This document shows positions 54,926 through 61,488 of a stretch of 64,000 bases of DNA, piece by piece. The notes below the pieces were generated by a model. That model was not told the origin of the DNA. It was given only the letters and a program-made list of their open reading frames with translations, and made no database searches. The position numbers and the translations under genes are program-made. Positions within the stretch are counted from its first letter, which is position 1. Each line of letters opens with the position of its first letter. Source of the stretch: Klebsiella michiganensis (GTDB taxonomy: Bacteria; Pseudomonadota; Gammaproteobacteria; Enterobacterales; Enterobacteriaceae); NCBI RefSeq assembly GCF_002925905.1, contig NZ_PRDB01000010.1, positions 62,001 through 126,000 of the forward strand. Reading direction: 5' to 3'.

Positions 54926-55435
54926 ATGAAATTTGCCTATATGTTAAGTGCTTTAGCCGTAGCGGCTACGCTGTCTGCCTGTGCGAACAACCACAACAGC
55001 AATGCAGCGAACCAGGCGGCGCCCGATCCTTATGGCATTGCCTCACTAAGCTCCTCGCAGCAGCAGCCTAACGTATCCGGGACCATCAATATTCGACAGC
55101 GCGTGGCGTTACCGCCGGACGCGGTATTGACCGTAACCCTGTCGGATGCGTCTCTGGCCGATGCGCCAGCGCACGTGCTGTCGCAAAAAGCGGTAAGGAC
55201 CGAAGGGAAGCAGGCGCCGTTTAACTTTGTCCTGCCCTATAACCAGGCGCAAATTCAGCCTAATGCCCGCATTCTTCTCAGCGCGGCGATTACCGTTAAC
55301 GGTCAGCTGATGTTTATTACCGATACCGTGCAGACGGTGATTAACCAGGGCGGTAACCGGGCCGATCTGGTGCTGGTGCCGGTTCAGCAAACGGCGGTGC
55401 CGGTGGCGAACAACAGCGCTCCTGCTGCCCAGTAA
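54926..55435 (+). CDS. ybaY: Lipoprotein YbaY
   Basis: A predicted outer-membrane lipoprotein of 169 residues, somewhat shorter than E. coli YbaY (about 190), and of unknown role. The signal MKFAYMLSALAVAATLSACA has the lipobox LSAC. A YscW-like beta domain follows (VSGTINIRQRVALPPDAVLT, then VTLSDASLADAPAHV), with a low-complexity Ala/Asn tail. A Shine-Dalgarno (aaggaga) lies upstream. The 220 bases between tesB and ybaY hold only the promoter region. Confidence 0.93.
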   Translation: MKFAYMLSALAVAATLSACANNHNSNAANQAAPDPYGIASLSSSQQQPNVSGTINIRQRVALPPDAVLTVTLSDASLADAPAHVLSQKAVRTEGKQAPFNFVLPYNQAQIQPNARILLSAAITVNGQLMFITDTVQTVINQGGNRADLVLVPVQQTAVPVANNSAPAAQ

Positions 55436-55445
55436 CTCCCCACCA

Positions 55446-55471
55446 TGCCCCTTTACAGGGGCATTTTTTTG
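55446..55471. terminator. Terminator between ybaY and ybaZ
   Basis: TGCCCC-tttaca-GGGGCA followed by seven Ts in the 39-base gap between convergent genes. Confidence 0.88.
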
Positions 55472-55474
55472 CCT

Positions 55475-55786
55475 TCAATAAATCCAGCGGTAGTGCTGCA
55501 GATCAATATGTCCGTTGCCTGAAACCTGGACGCCCTCCGCCAGTAGCGCCTGGCGTTGGCGCTGCAGATCTGGTCCGGTAAGGGAGATATCGCCGTGGCG
55601 GTTGACGACCCGATGCCAGGGGAGAGTCGATCCTTCCGGCAGGCGCTTTAATACTCCGCCCACCTGGCGAGCCGCTCGCGGTGAACCCGCCAGCTGAGCA
55701 ATGTCGCCGTAGGTGGCAACGTATCCCTCTGGAATCGAGGCGACTATCTGCCAGACCCGCTGCGGAAAAGTATCGTGAGAATCCAT
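55475..55786 (-). CDS. ybaZ: Alkyltransferase-like DNA-binding protein (ATL) YbaZ
   Basis: ATL protein related to O6-alkylguanine-DNA alkyltransferase but catalytically silent. The active-site PCHR motif is PWHRVV here (near residue 65), with Trp in place of Cys. It recognises bulky O6-alkylguanines and hands them to nucleotide excision repair. The product has 103 residues, shorter at the N-terminus than the E. coli annotation. YVATYGDIAQLAGSPRAARQ is the DNA-binding HTH region. Confidence 0.94.
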   Translation of the reverse strand: MDSHDTFPQRVWQIVASIPEGYVATYGDIAQLAGSPRAARQVGGVLKRLPEGSTLPWHRVVNRHGDISLTGPDLQRQRQALLAEGVQVSGNGHIDLQHYRWIY

Positions 55787-55851
55787 AGTACGTCCTGTTG
55801 CCGGAAAAGGCTCAGGATAAGCGTTGTATGACGGGCTGTACAGATAGCGGG

Positions 55852-56259
55852 TCAGGCCGATTTAACGATGGTAAATTCCAGCGCCAGACCCAGCACCTGC
55901 ATGCCATGAACATTTTCATTCGCCGTATTGCTCAGCAGTGTTTCAAGAAACTTCAGGCGTTTTGACTGGGCGTTAATCACCAGCTTTGCGCGCATTGCCG
56001 GAAGCTTAAGCGTTGATATCGGATACACCACGCGACCGCTGACGTCGATGGGGAGTTTACGTAATTCAATGTGCTGAAGGACGCCGACGGTAGAGTAGAG
56101 CAGCGCGACCGGGGTGACGGCGAGCAGCTGATTATTGCTAATCGTCACAAAATCGAGGATGACCTCCGGACGCAGAAAGTTTAAACCGCGGAAGGAAACG
56201 GTCACTTCGGCGATGGCCGGCATCGCCAGGGTAGTGATTAAACGCGGTGATTCACTCAT
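55852..56259 (-). CDS. Hypothetical protein, unrecognised
   Basis: A 135-residue product, MSESPRLITTLAMPAIAEVT..., with alternating hydrophobic and polar residues suggesting a beta-rich soluble domain, and no signal peptide or helix. No family is recognised. It has an ATG start but a weak ribosome site; its start lies inside the end of the preceding frame (eight-base overlap), suggesting coupling. It occupies the spot between ybaZ and ffs where E. coli K-12 has no such gene that I recall. Confidence 0.5.
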   Translation of the reverse strand: MSESPRLITTLAMPAIAEVTVSFRGLNFLRPEVILDFVTISNNQLLAVTPVALLYSTVGVLQHIELRKLPIDVSGRVVYPISTLKLPAMRAKLVINAQSKRLKFLETLLSNTANENVHGMQVLGLALEFTIVKSA

Positions 56260-56449
56260 TCATATACCATTGAGACAGTGCGTTGATTAAAAAAGACGGT
56301 AGATAAGCCTCATTATGGCCGCTGGCGAGGATTTCCGCTGAGAGTGTGCTCGCAATCTCATAAGGGGATCGGGGCCATTTTACGCTGAGAAGCCGCTGTA
56401 GACGCGACTTTGCGCAATAAACCAGCACCCAATCGCCGGCGGCTTGCAA
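56252..56449 (-). CDS. Possible short hypothetical gene upstream of 56259
   Basis: A 65-codon frame from TTG 56449 with no ATG near its start. The product is MQAAGDWVLVYCAKSRLQRL..., ending QWYMNE. The end overlaps the next gene by eight bases, which is suggestive. Its proposed start, however, lies in the ffs promoter and there is no ribosome site. No family is recognised. It may be a leader of the downstream gene or chance. Confidence 0.25.
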   Translation of the reverse strand: MQAAGDWVLVYCAKSRLQRLLSVKWPRSPYEIASTLSAEILASGHNEAYLPSFLINALSQWYMNE

Positions 56450-56472
56450 TTCAGGGGTTCAGCAGGGATAAT
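56444..56472 (+). promoter_or_regulatory. Sigma-70 promoter of ffs
   Basis: TTGCAA (56444-56449), a 17-base spacer and GATAAT (56467-56472). Transcription near 56479 would give a leader of about 26 bases before the mature 4.5S RNA. This agrees with the known RNase P-processed precursor in E. coli. The leader contains a perfect hairpin GCGTTAG-gtaa-CTAACGC at 56481-56498. Confidence 0.8.
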
Positions 56473-56505
56473 GCGCCAGCGCGTTAGGTAACTAACGCTC
56501 TCAAT

Positions 56506-56619
56506 GGGGGCTCTGTTGGTTCTCCCGCAACGCTACTCTGTTTACCAGGTCAGGTCCGGAAGGAAGCAGCCAGAGCAGACGACGTGTGTGCCGGGATGTA
56601 GCTGGCAGGGCCCCCACCC
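56506..56619 (+). ncRNA. ffs: 4.5S RNA of the signal recognition particle
   Basis: A 114-base RNA that binds Ffh to form SRP, targeting membrane proteins to FtsY/SecYEG. The ends pair (GGGGGCTCTG with the 3' CCCCCACCC region). The apical Ffh-binding motif is intact: CAGGTCAGGTCCGGAAGGAA and GCAGCC with the GGAA tetraloop. It differs from E. coli ffs only at a few stem positions (for example agagcagacgacgtgtgtg). Confidence 0.98.
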
Positions 56620-56925
56620 ATTTCAGGGTACCCTCTCGCTATTCGCATTCATTCCATGGTTTCCCTCAGCCTTCATATTTAATATCCACAGATATATTGT
56701 GAGTATTTTTGGTTTCTAAACCCTCTATTTTTTATGCCAAAAAATTCACTACGTCATAAATTTGAAATTTAACTGAAATATTATTGTCATCTTTATGTCA
56801 TATATAACGTGCAGATTATTCATGGGAAAATGTTGTTTGATATAAGCTAAAAATATATCTCTGGATCAGCATGTTAACTTCGTGTATTAATTATATGATG
56901 ATTTTATTTCACGGGAAGCGTGACT
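56620..56925. other. AT-rich region between ffs and the small gene pair
   Basis: About 300 bases, strongly AT-rich after 56680, without any frame worth calling. It must contain the promoter of the small pair at 56926; several tatat-type words are present and I cannot choose one. The composition differs from the backbone, suggesting the pair was acquired. Confidence 0.5.
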
Positions 56926-57183
56926 ATGACCACTGTGGTTCTGAACGTAAAAATTGATGGCGAGTTAAAAGAAAAGCTGCGTCAGTATGCGGAAGAAAAT
57001 AACGAAAATTTAGGAACAGCTACGGAGAAACTGCTGCTGCTGGCCTTTCAGGTAGCGGAATCAGCAGACGAGGCGGGGGTTTCGGAAGAAGATATCGATA
57101 GCCAGCATACCGAAGAGGAAGCGTCTCCATTAACCCCTAAAGAAATCAAAGCATTACGTAAAATTCTGAAGAAGAAAAAATGA
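56926..57183 (+). CDS. Small ribbon-helix-helix-like protein
   Basis: An 85-residue product, MTTVVLNVKIDGELKEKLRQ..., whose first 45 residues (beta strand VVLNVKIDGEL, then helix KLRQYAEENNENLGTATEKL and a second helix) resemble a ribbon-helix-helix DNA-binding fold such as antitoxins and ParG/CopG-like repressors. The second half is acidic (EEDIDSQHTEEEAS) and ends in a Lys-rich tail KKKK. The start at ATG 56926 follows cgggaag. GTG 56920 is an alternative. It overlaps the next gene by four bases. Assignment is by pattern only. Confidence 0.6.
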   Translation: MTTVVLNVKIDGELKEKLRQYAEENNENLGTATEKLLLLAFQVAESADEAGVSEEDIDSQHTEEEASPLTPKEIKALRKILKKKK

Positions 57184-57395
57184 AACAACAACTCTCTACA
57201 GCCAGCAACTATAGCGAAGCCTGCGATATGCTGCGTTCCGGATACGTTAAGCACGTACGCCTGAACTGGAATATCGGTAGCGATGAGTTCTTTCGCATTG
57301 CCTCCGACTGGTGTGACACAGGGGCAAAAATAAAAAAAGATGAAGACGGCTTTATTATTTCTCTGAAAGGGTTTCCGATCCCGCGTCAGCATTAA
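57180..57395 (+). CDS. Small hypothetical protein coupled to the RHH-like gene
   Basis: A 71-residue product, MKQQLSTASNYSEACDMLRS..., overlapping the upstream gene by ATGA. The core GSDEFFRIASDWCDTGAKIK then KDEDGFIISLK is a helix followed by two strands. It recalls the C-terminal half of TusA-like proteins, but lacks their CPxP motif. No family is securely recognised. In this arrangement it could be a partner of, or be regulated by, the RHH-like protein. A toxin-antitoxin role is a guess. Confidence 0.6.
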   Translation: MKQQLSTASNYSEACDMLRSGYVKHVRLNWNIGSDEFFRIASDWCDTGAKIKKDEDGFIISLKGFPIPRQH

Positions 57396-57497
57396 TGAAA
57401 CTATTGCAATTTTGTCATCGGGCTGACACGTCAGAAAGACAAAATTGAAGCGCAATTTTATAAAAACATCTCATATGCGTCATGGATGATGGTTTTT

Positions 57498-57519
57498 GAC
57501 GGGCTGGCTCCAGCCCGTC
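57498..57519. terminator. Hairpin between the small pair and yczR
   Basis: GACGGGCTGG-ct-CCAGCCCGTC with Ts before it (minus sense) and ATATTTTC after it; it fits a terminator for both converging transcripts. Confidence 0.8.
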
Positions 57520-57528
57520 GATATTTTC

Positions 57529-58956
57529 TTAAATGATTTTCCTCAGGCGGAAACTCTCTTTCTGCTCAGTCAGACTATGCCACAACGGCTGCAATGTCGT
57601 AAACGCGCTGCGCAGTTCGTCATCCGAAAGGGTAAAGGGCAAACGCAAATAGCGATCAAACGCGCCGGCCAGGCCAAAGCGAGTTCCCGTCCCGATGTGA
57701 ATTCCCCGGCTTTCAGCGCGAACGGAAAAGAGCGTCGCCAGCATTCCCGGTAATTCCACCCAAAAAGAGAGTCCTCCTTCCGGCGGCGTGAAGTGCCAGT
57801 GGGGAAAATATTCCGCCATCAGCGCGCCGCACATATCCCGGCGAGTCGCCAGCATGGCGCGCCGTGACGGTAGCAGCCTGTTCTCATTCTCAAGCAACCA
57901 GCAGCAGGCCAGCTGTTCCAGCAGCGGGGAGCCGAGATCGAGAGAGTCGCGGGCCTGAACCAGCGAAGCAATGGTTCGCGAAGAAGCGCGGATCCAACCT
58001 ATTCGCAGGCCGCCCCAGAAGCTTTTTCCCGCTGAACCGATGGTTATCACCGGGGCATCAGGATTAAATGCCGCTAAAGGCGGCGGCGGCGGGGCGTCAT
58101 ACCATAAATCCACCATCGTTTCGTCTGCCACCAGCGTGGTGCGGGTTTGTGCGGCGATGTCCGCTACCCGCTGGCGCGTTGCGCTATCCATACAGCGGCC
58201 GGTGGGATTATGAAAATCCGGCATCAGCCAGGCCAGACGCGGAGCCGTTTGGGCAATCGTTGCCGCCAGACCATCGCAATCCCATCCCTGCTGCGGTAAC
58301 GCCACGCTAACCGGACGACATGATGCGCCCTGTATCGCGCTAAGCGCCATGGGGTAAGTTGGCGCATCCACCACCACCCGATCGCCGGGCCCGGTGAATA
58401 AACGCAGTACCAGCGCAAAGCCGCTAAGCGCCCCGTTGACGATCATCACTTCATCGCTGCGGGTTGGCAGCCCGCGTTCGCTATAGCGGCGGGCGATGGC
58501 TTCGCGCAGAAGCGGGAGCCCTTGTTGATCGTAACCGGTGTTGGATAAATGTTCAGGCATGATCTTTAAGGCCTGGCTGTAGGCCTGATGGATCTCGGGG
58601 CCGGCGCTAAGGGCGGCAACGGCCAGATTCACCGATAGCGGGTCCGTTTGTTTGGCCGCCGCCTCTACCGGACGCTCCGGCAAGGCGATCCGCGAACCGC
58701 TTCCCTGACGGCTGTAGAGATAGCCTTCTTCCCGAAGCTGACCCAGCGCGCTGGCAACCGTGGTGCGGCTGATATTCAGGGCAGCCGCCAGTTCACGTTC
58801 GCCGGGCAGTCGCGTTTCCAGCGCCAGGCGGCCATCGAGGATGAGCAGGCGCAGCGCTTCTGCAAGCTGACGCCAGATAGGCGTGCGAGAAGTGGACTCC
58901 TGCCAGTGACCGAGCAGCCGTACCAGCGATTGTGCACCAAAGCGACGAGATAACAT
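57529..58956 (-). CDS. yczR: MocR-like GntR/aminotransferase regulator YczR
   Basis: A 475-residue MocR-family transcription factor. The N-terminal GntR winged helix (PIWRQLAEALRLLILDGRLA, LETRLPGERELAAALNISRT, TVASALGQLREEGYL about 25-80) is joined to a fold-type I aminotransferase-like domain. That domain has the PLP-Lys in VITIGSAGKSFWGGLRIGWI near 300 and the NPTGRCMD motif near 245. It is divergent from a YczE-type membrane protein gene. That pairing defines the YczR subgroup, whose members are thought to regulate yczE. The effector is unknown. Confidence 0.88.
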   Translation of the reverse strand: MLSRRFGAQSLVRLLGHWQESTSRTPIWRQLAEALRLLILDGRLALETRLPGERELAAALNISRTTVASALGQLREEGYLYSRQGSGSRIALPERPVEAAAKQTDPLSVNLAVAALSAGPEIHQAYSQALKIMPEHLSNTGYDQQGLPLLREAIARRYSERGLPTRSDEVMIVNGALSGFALVLRLFTGPGDRVVVDAPTYPMALSAIQGASCRPVSVALPQQGWDCDGLAATIAQTAPRLAWLMPDFHNPTGRCMDSATRQRVADIAAQTRTTLVADETMVDLWYDAPPPPPLAAFNPDAPVITIGSAGKSFWGGLRIGWIRASSRTIASLVQARDSLDLGSPLLEQLACCWLLENENRLLPSRRAMLATRRDMCGALMAEYFPHWHFTPPEGGLSFWVELPGMLATLFSVRAESRGIHIGTGTRFGLAGAFDRYLRLPFTLSDDELRSAFTTLQPLWHSLTEQKESFRLRKII

Positions 58957-59043
58957 AGCAATCCACTTTTTAAAAACTGGCCATTAATTATCAATCCATT
59001 TTTACTGATGATAAGGGAAATCGCAATTGCCCTGAGGTGAAAA

Positions 59044-59658
59044 ATGGTACGTCGCTTGCTGCAACTTTACATTGGTCTGGTCCTGTACGGCGTGTCGACC
59101 GCGTTATTTGTGCATGCCAATCTGGGGGCCGATCCGTGGGATGTTTTTCATCTGGGGATCGGTAAGCAGTTTAATCTGGATTTTGGTACGGTCATGATCC
59201 TGACGGGAGCGGCAGTGCTGCTGCTGTGGATCCCGCTACGGCAAATGCCGGGGCTGGGTACGGTGAGCAACGTGATTGTGCTGGGGCTGGCGGCAAACGC
59301 GACCTTAGCCGTGCTGCCGCCGTTGGATTCGCTGGTGGCGCGTAGCCTGCTGCTGGCGGGCGCTATCGTACTGAATGCGCTGGCGACGGGGATGTATATT
59401 GGCGCGGGCTTTGGTCCCGGGCCGCGCGATGGGCTGATGACCGGTCTGCATGCTCGTACGGGGTGGTCGCTGCGCGGTATCCGCACCGCGATTGAAGTTT
59501 CGGTCCTGCTGATTGGCTGGATGATGGGCGGCAAGTTTGGCGTGGGAACCGTACTCTATGCGTTAACTATCGGCCCGCTAATCCAGCTGTGTCTGCCGTG
59601 GTTTCATCAGCCAGCCGCGCGGAAGGCTCTGGCGAAACCCGGTGAGGCTATCTCCTGA
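59044..59658 (+). CDS. yczE: YczE/YitT-family membrane protein
   Basis: A 204-residue integral membrane protein with about five helices. The signature LYGVSTALFVHANLGADPWD then VFHLGIGKQF lies at the N-terminus. YIGAGFGPGPRDGLMTGLHA near 120 and FGVGTVLYALTIGPLIQL near 160 are repeated family motifs. Its function is unknown; it is presumed to be a transporter. It is divergent from yczR with 87 bases between, which must hold both promoters and the YczR site. Confidence 0.88.
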   Translation: MVRRLLQLYIGLVLYGVSTALFVHANLGADPWDVFHLGIGKQFNLDFGTVMILTGAAVLLLWIPLRQMPGLGTVSNVIVLGLAANATLAVLPPLDSLVARSLLLAGAIVLNALATGMYIGAGFGPGPRDGLMTGLHARTGWSLRGIRTAIEVSVLLIGWMMGGKFGVGTVLYALTIGPLIQLCLPWFHQPAARKALAKPGEAIS

Positions 59659-59750
59659 TTTTACGCTGCCATCAGACCTGGAGACTAAACTTATCAATTC
59701 AGATACGGCCGGATTCTCCGGCCGTACTGTTCACTTCGGAGAGCAGACTC

Positions 59751-60104
59751 ATGAAGTACGTTGATGGTTTTGTCGTTGCCGTACCGGCGGAAAATAAGGA
59801 GGCATACCGCGAGATGGCAGCAAAGGCCGCGCCATTATTTAAAGAGTTTGGCGCACTCCGCGTGGTCGAGTGCTGGGCGGATGATGTCCCGGATGGCAAG
59901 CTGACCGATTTTCGCCTGGCGGTGAAAGCGGAGGAGAGTGAAGAGGTGGTGTTCAGCTGGATTGAGTATCCCTCTAAAGAGGTTCGCGATGCCGCGAATG
60001 CCAAAATGATGGCCGACCCGCGGATGAAAGAGTTTGGCGAATCGATGCCCTTTGATGGAAAACGAATGATATACGGCGGCTTTGCCCCGCTTCTGGATGA
60101 GTAA
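59751..60104 (+). CDS. ybaA: DUF1428 protein YbaA
   Basis: A cytosolic protein of unknown function with 117 residues, the E. coli YbaA length. It begins MKYVDGFVVAVPAENKEAYR and has the block FSWIEYPSKEVRDAANAKMM, then ADPRMKEFGESMPFDGKRMI. The fold is a dimeric alpha-beta barrel type by family. In E. coli it lies after ffs and before pdeB, as here once the inserted genes are ignored. Confidence 0.95.
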   Translation: MKYVDGFVVAVPAENKEAYREMAAKAAPLFKEFGALRVVECWADDVPDGKLTDFRLAVKAEESEEVVFSWIEYPSKEVRDAANAKMMADPRMKEFGESMPFDGKRMIYGGFAPLLDE

Positions 60105-60150
60105 TTCATCTTTGCCATCCCCATAGCTTTTGGGGATGGCGATAGACGCG

Positions 60151-61047
60151 CTACAGATGACTCCAGCCATGCAGCAGCATATAAAAACCCACCACCATAA
60201 TCAGGGTGCCGGAAATCCACGGCGCTTTGCGCGAGAGATCGTTCAGCCCGGGCCAGCGGTTTGCCATGTGCTTCAGGCTGAGGGCGGCAATTGCGCCGGA
60301 AGCCACCAGGGTGATCGCCAGCCCAACGCTAAACCCCAGTACCAGGGTTGCCCCCAGCGAGAACTTTTTCAACTGCAGGCAAATGAGCAGTACGGTAATG
60401 GATGCCGGGCAGGGAATGAGTCCCCCCGTCAGTCCGAACAAGACGATCTGCCCGGTGGTGACCCGCTGGCCGTTAAAGCGGCGATTGATCGCTTGCGCAT
60501 GCGCGCGCTGATGGGCGTCCTGCCAGTCATCGGCGGCAACCCGCGAAGGTTGGTGAGCGTGAGGATGATGTTGATGCGCAAGGTGGCGATCGTGATGATG
60601 TTCATGTTCATGTTCATGTTCATGTTCATGGTCATGGTCATGGTCATGGTCATGGGTATGGTCATGGGTATGGTCATGGGTATGGTCATGGGTATGGGTA
60701 TGTGAACGCGATTCGCGCCAGGTACGCGCCAGCATCCAGCAGGCAATCAGTACGATAAGGCCCCCTGAGATCAGCTGAAACCAGGGTTCCGACGTTTGTG
60801 CATTCCAGCCGCGGCCGAACCACAGGCCTGCCATGGCCACCAGCCAGACCACCGCCGTATGCGATACCGTCGCCGCCAACCCCAGCAGCACCGCCTGCTT
60901 TAATGTTCCCCGCACCGCCACGATAAATGCCGCCATCATGGTTTTTGAGTGCCCGGGCTCAAGGCCGTGCAGCGCGCCCAGCAGAATCGCGCTGGGAATA
61001 AATAGCCAGGCGTTGCCCTGCTGCAAGAGTGAAGCGAAATCGTTCAT
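60151..61047 (-). CDS. rcnA: Nickel/cobalt efflux protein RcnA
   Basis: An inner-membrane Ni2+/Co2+ exporter of the NicO family with 298 residues (E. coli about 274). The signature helices are PSAILLGALHGLEPGHSKTM near 17-36, with the HX4-5 metal motif, and GLTGGLIPCPASITVLLIC near 195. Between helices 3 and 4 lies an extended cytoplasmic loop of 17 consecutive His-X dipeptides (HT/HD/HE), followed by more His-rich sequence. This region makes the protein longer than the E. coli one. Start MNDFASLLQQGNAW at 61047; 17 codons upstream are open but cover the operators. It is divergent from rcnR. Confidence 0.94.
   Translation of the reverse strand: MNDFASLLQQGNAWLFIPSAILLGALHGLEPGHSKTMMAAFIVAVRGTLKQAVLLGLAATVSHTAVVWLVAMAGLWFGRGWNAQTSEPWFQLISGGLIVLIACWMLARTWRESRSHTHTHDHTHDHTHDHTHDHDHDHDHEHEHEHEHEHHHDRHLAHQHHPHAHQPSRVAADDWQDAHQRAHAQAINRRFNGQRVTTGQIVLFGLTGGLIPCPASITVLLICLQLKKFSLGATLVLGFSVGLAITLVASGAIAALSLKHMANRWPGLNDLSRKAPWISGTLIMVVGFYMLLHGWSHL
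60601..60702. repeat. Hexanucleotide repeat encoding the RcnA His-rich loop
   Basis: Seventeen contiguous 6-base units on the plus strand: five ttcatg, then four gtcatg, then alternating ggtatg and gtcatg. On the coding strand they read as His-Glu, His-Asp and His-Thr codon pairs. The unit length keeps frame whatever the copy number. Confidence 0.95.
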
Positions 61048-61080
61048 AACGTGATCCCTAACTAAAAAGTGCTTGTATGC

Positions 61081-61136
61081 TACTCCCCCCCAGTACATAA
61101 ATACTACCCCCAGTAGAAAAATACTCCGGGGGAGTA
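61081..61136. promoter_or_regulatory. Three tandem RcnR operator sites
   Basis: TACT-CCCCCCC-AGTA (61081-61095), TACT-ACCCCC-AGTA (61102-61115) and TACT-CCGGGGG-AGTA (61122-61136). They match the RcnR site TACT-G6-N-AGTA or its reverse complement, the second with one base less in the C-tract. They lie between the divergent rcnA and rcnR starts at steps of about 20 bases. Confidence 0.85.
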
Positions 61137-61213
61137 GGGCATGTTATGCTGTTCTGATTGCATACAAGGGTCGTTAGTGGAAACGATCGATTAATCAAAT
61201 AGTGGATCGCGAA

Positions 61214-61486
61214 ATGTCACATACCGTTCGTCACAAGAAGATGTTATTGACCCGATTGAAGAAAATTCAGGGGCAAAGCGCCGCGCTGGAAAAAATGCTT
61301 AACCGCGAGCATGAATGCGCAGAGGTTCTACAGCAGCTGGCTGCCATTCGCGGTGCGGTAAACGGCATGATGATGCAGGTTATCCAGGGACATTTAACGG
61401 ATCATGTCGTGAAGGAGCCGGAAGAAGGTCAGCGTGAGGCTGACCTTGATGTGGTGATGCAGGTGATAAAATCCTATCTGAAATAG
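61214..61486 (+). CDS. rcnR: Nickel/cobalt-responsive repressor RcnR
   Basis: A CsoR/RcnR-family tetrameric repressor of 90 residues. Ni/Co binding releases it from the rcnA operator. The metal ligands of E. coli RcnR are visible: His3 in MSHTVR, Cys35 in [11 protein letters not shown], and His60 and His64 in [10 protein letters not shown]. The C-terminus [14 protein letters not shown] matches. ATG 61214 is chosen by His3; the four-codon upstream extension (MDRE) would displace it. Confidence 0.95.
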   Translation: MSHTVRHKKMLLTRLKKIQGQSAALEKMLNREHECAEVLQQLAAIRGAVNGMMMQVIQGHLTDHVVKEPEEGQREADLDVVMQVIKSYLK

Positions 61487-61488
61487 GC

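Noticed and set aside
60601..60702. Tandem repeats as a possible CRISPR array
   Set aside because: Six-base contiguous units without spacers inside the rcnA coding frame; no CRISPR array or cas gene seen in the window.
60130..60705. Plus-strand 191-codon frame ending in Met-Val/Gly repeats
   Set aside because: It is the reverse reading of the rcnA His-repeat microsatellite; the coding strand is clearly rcnA.
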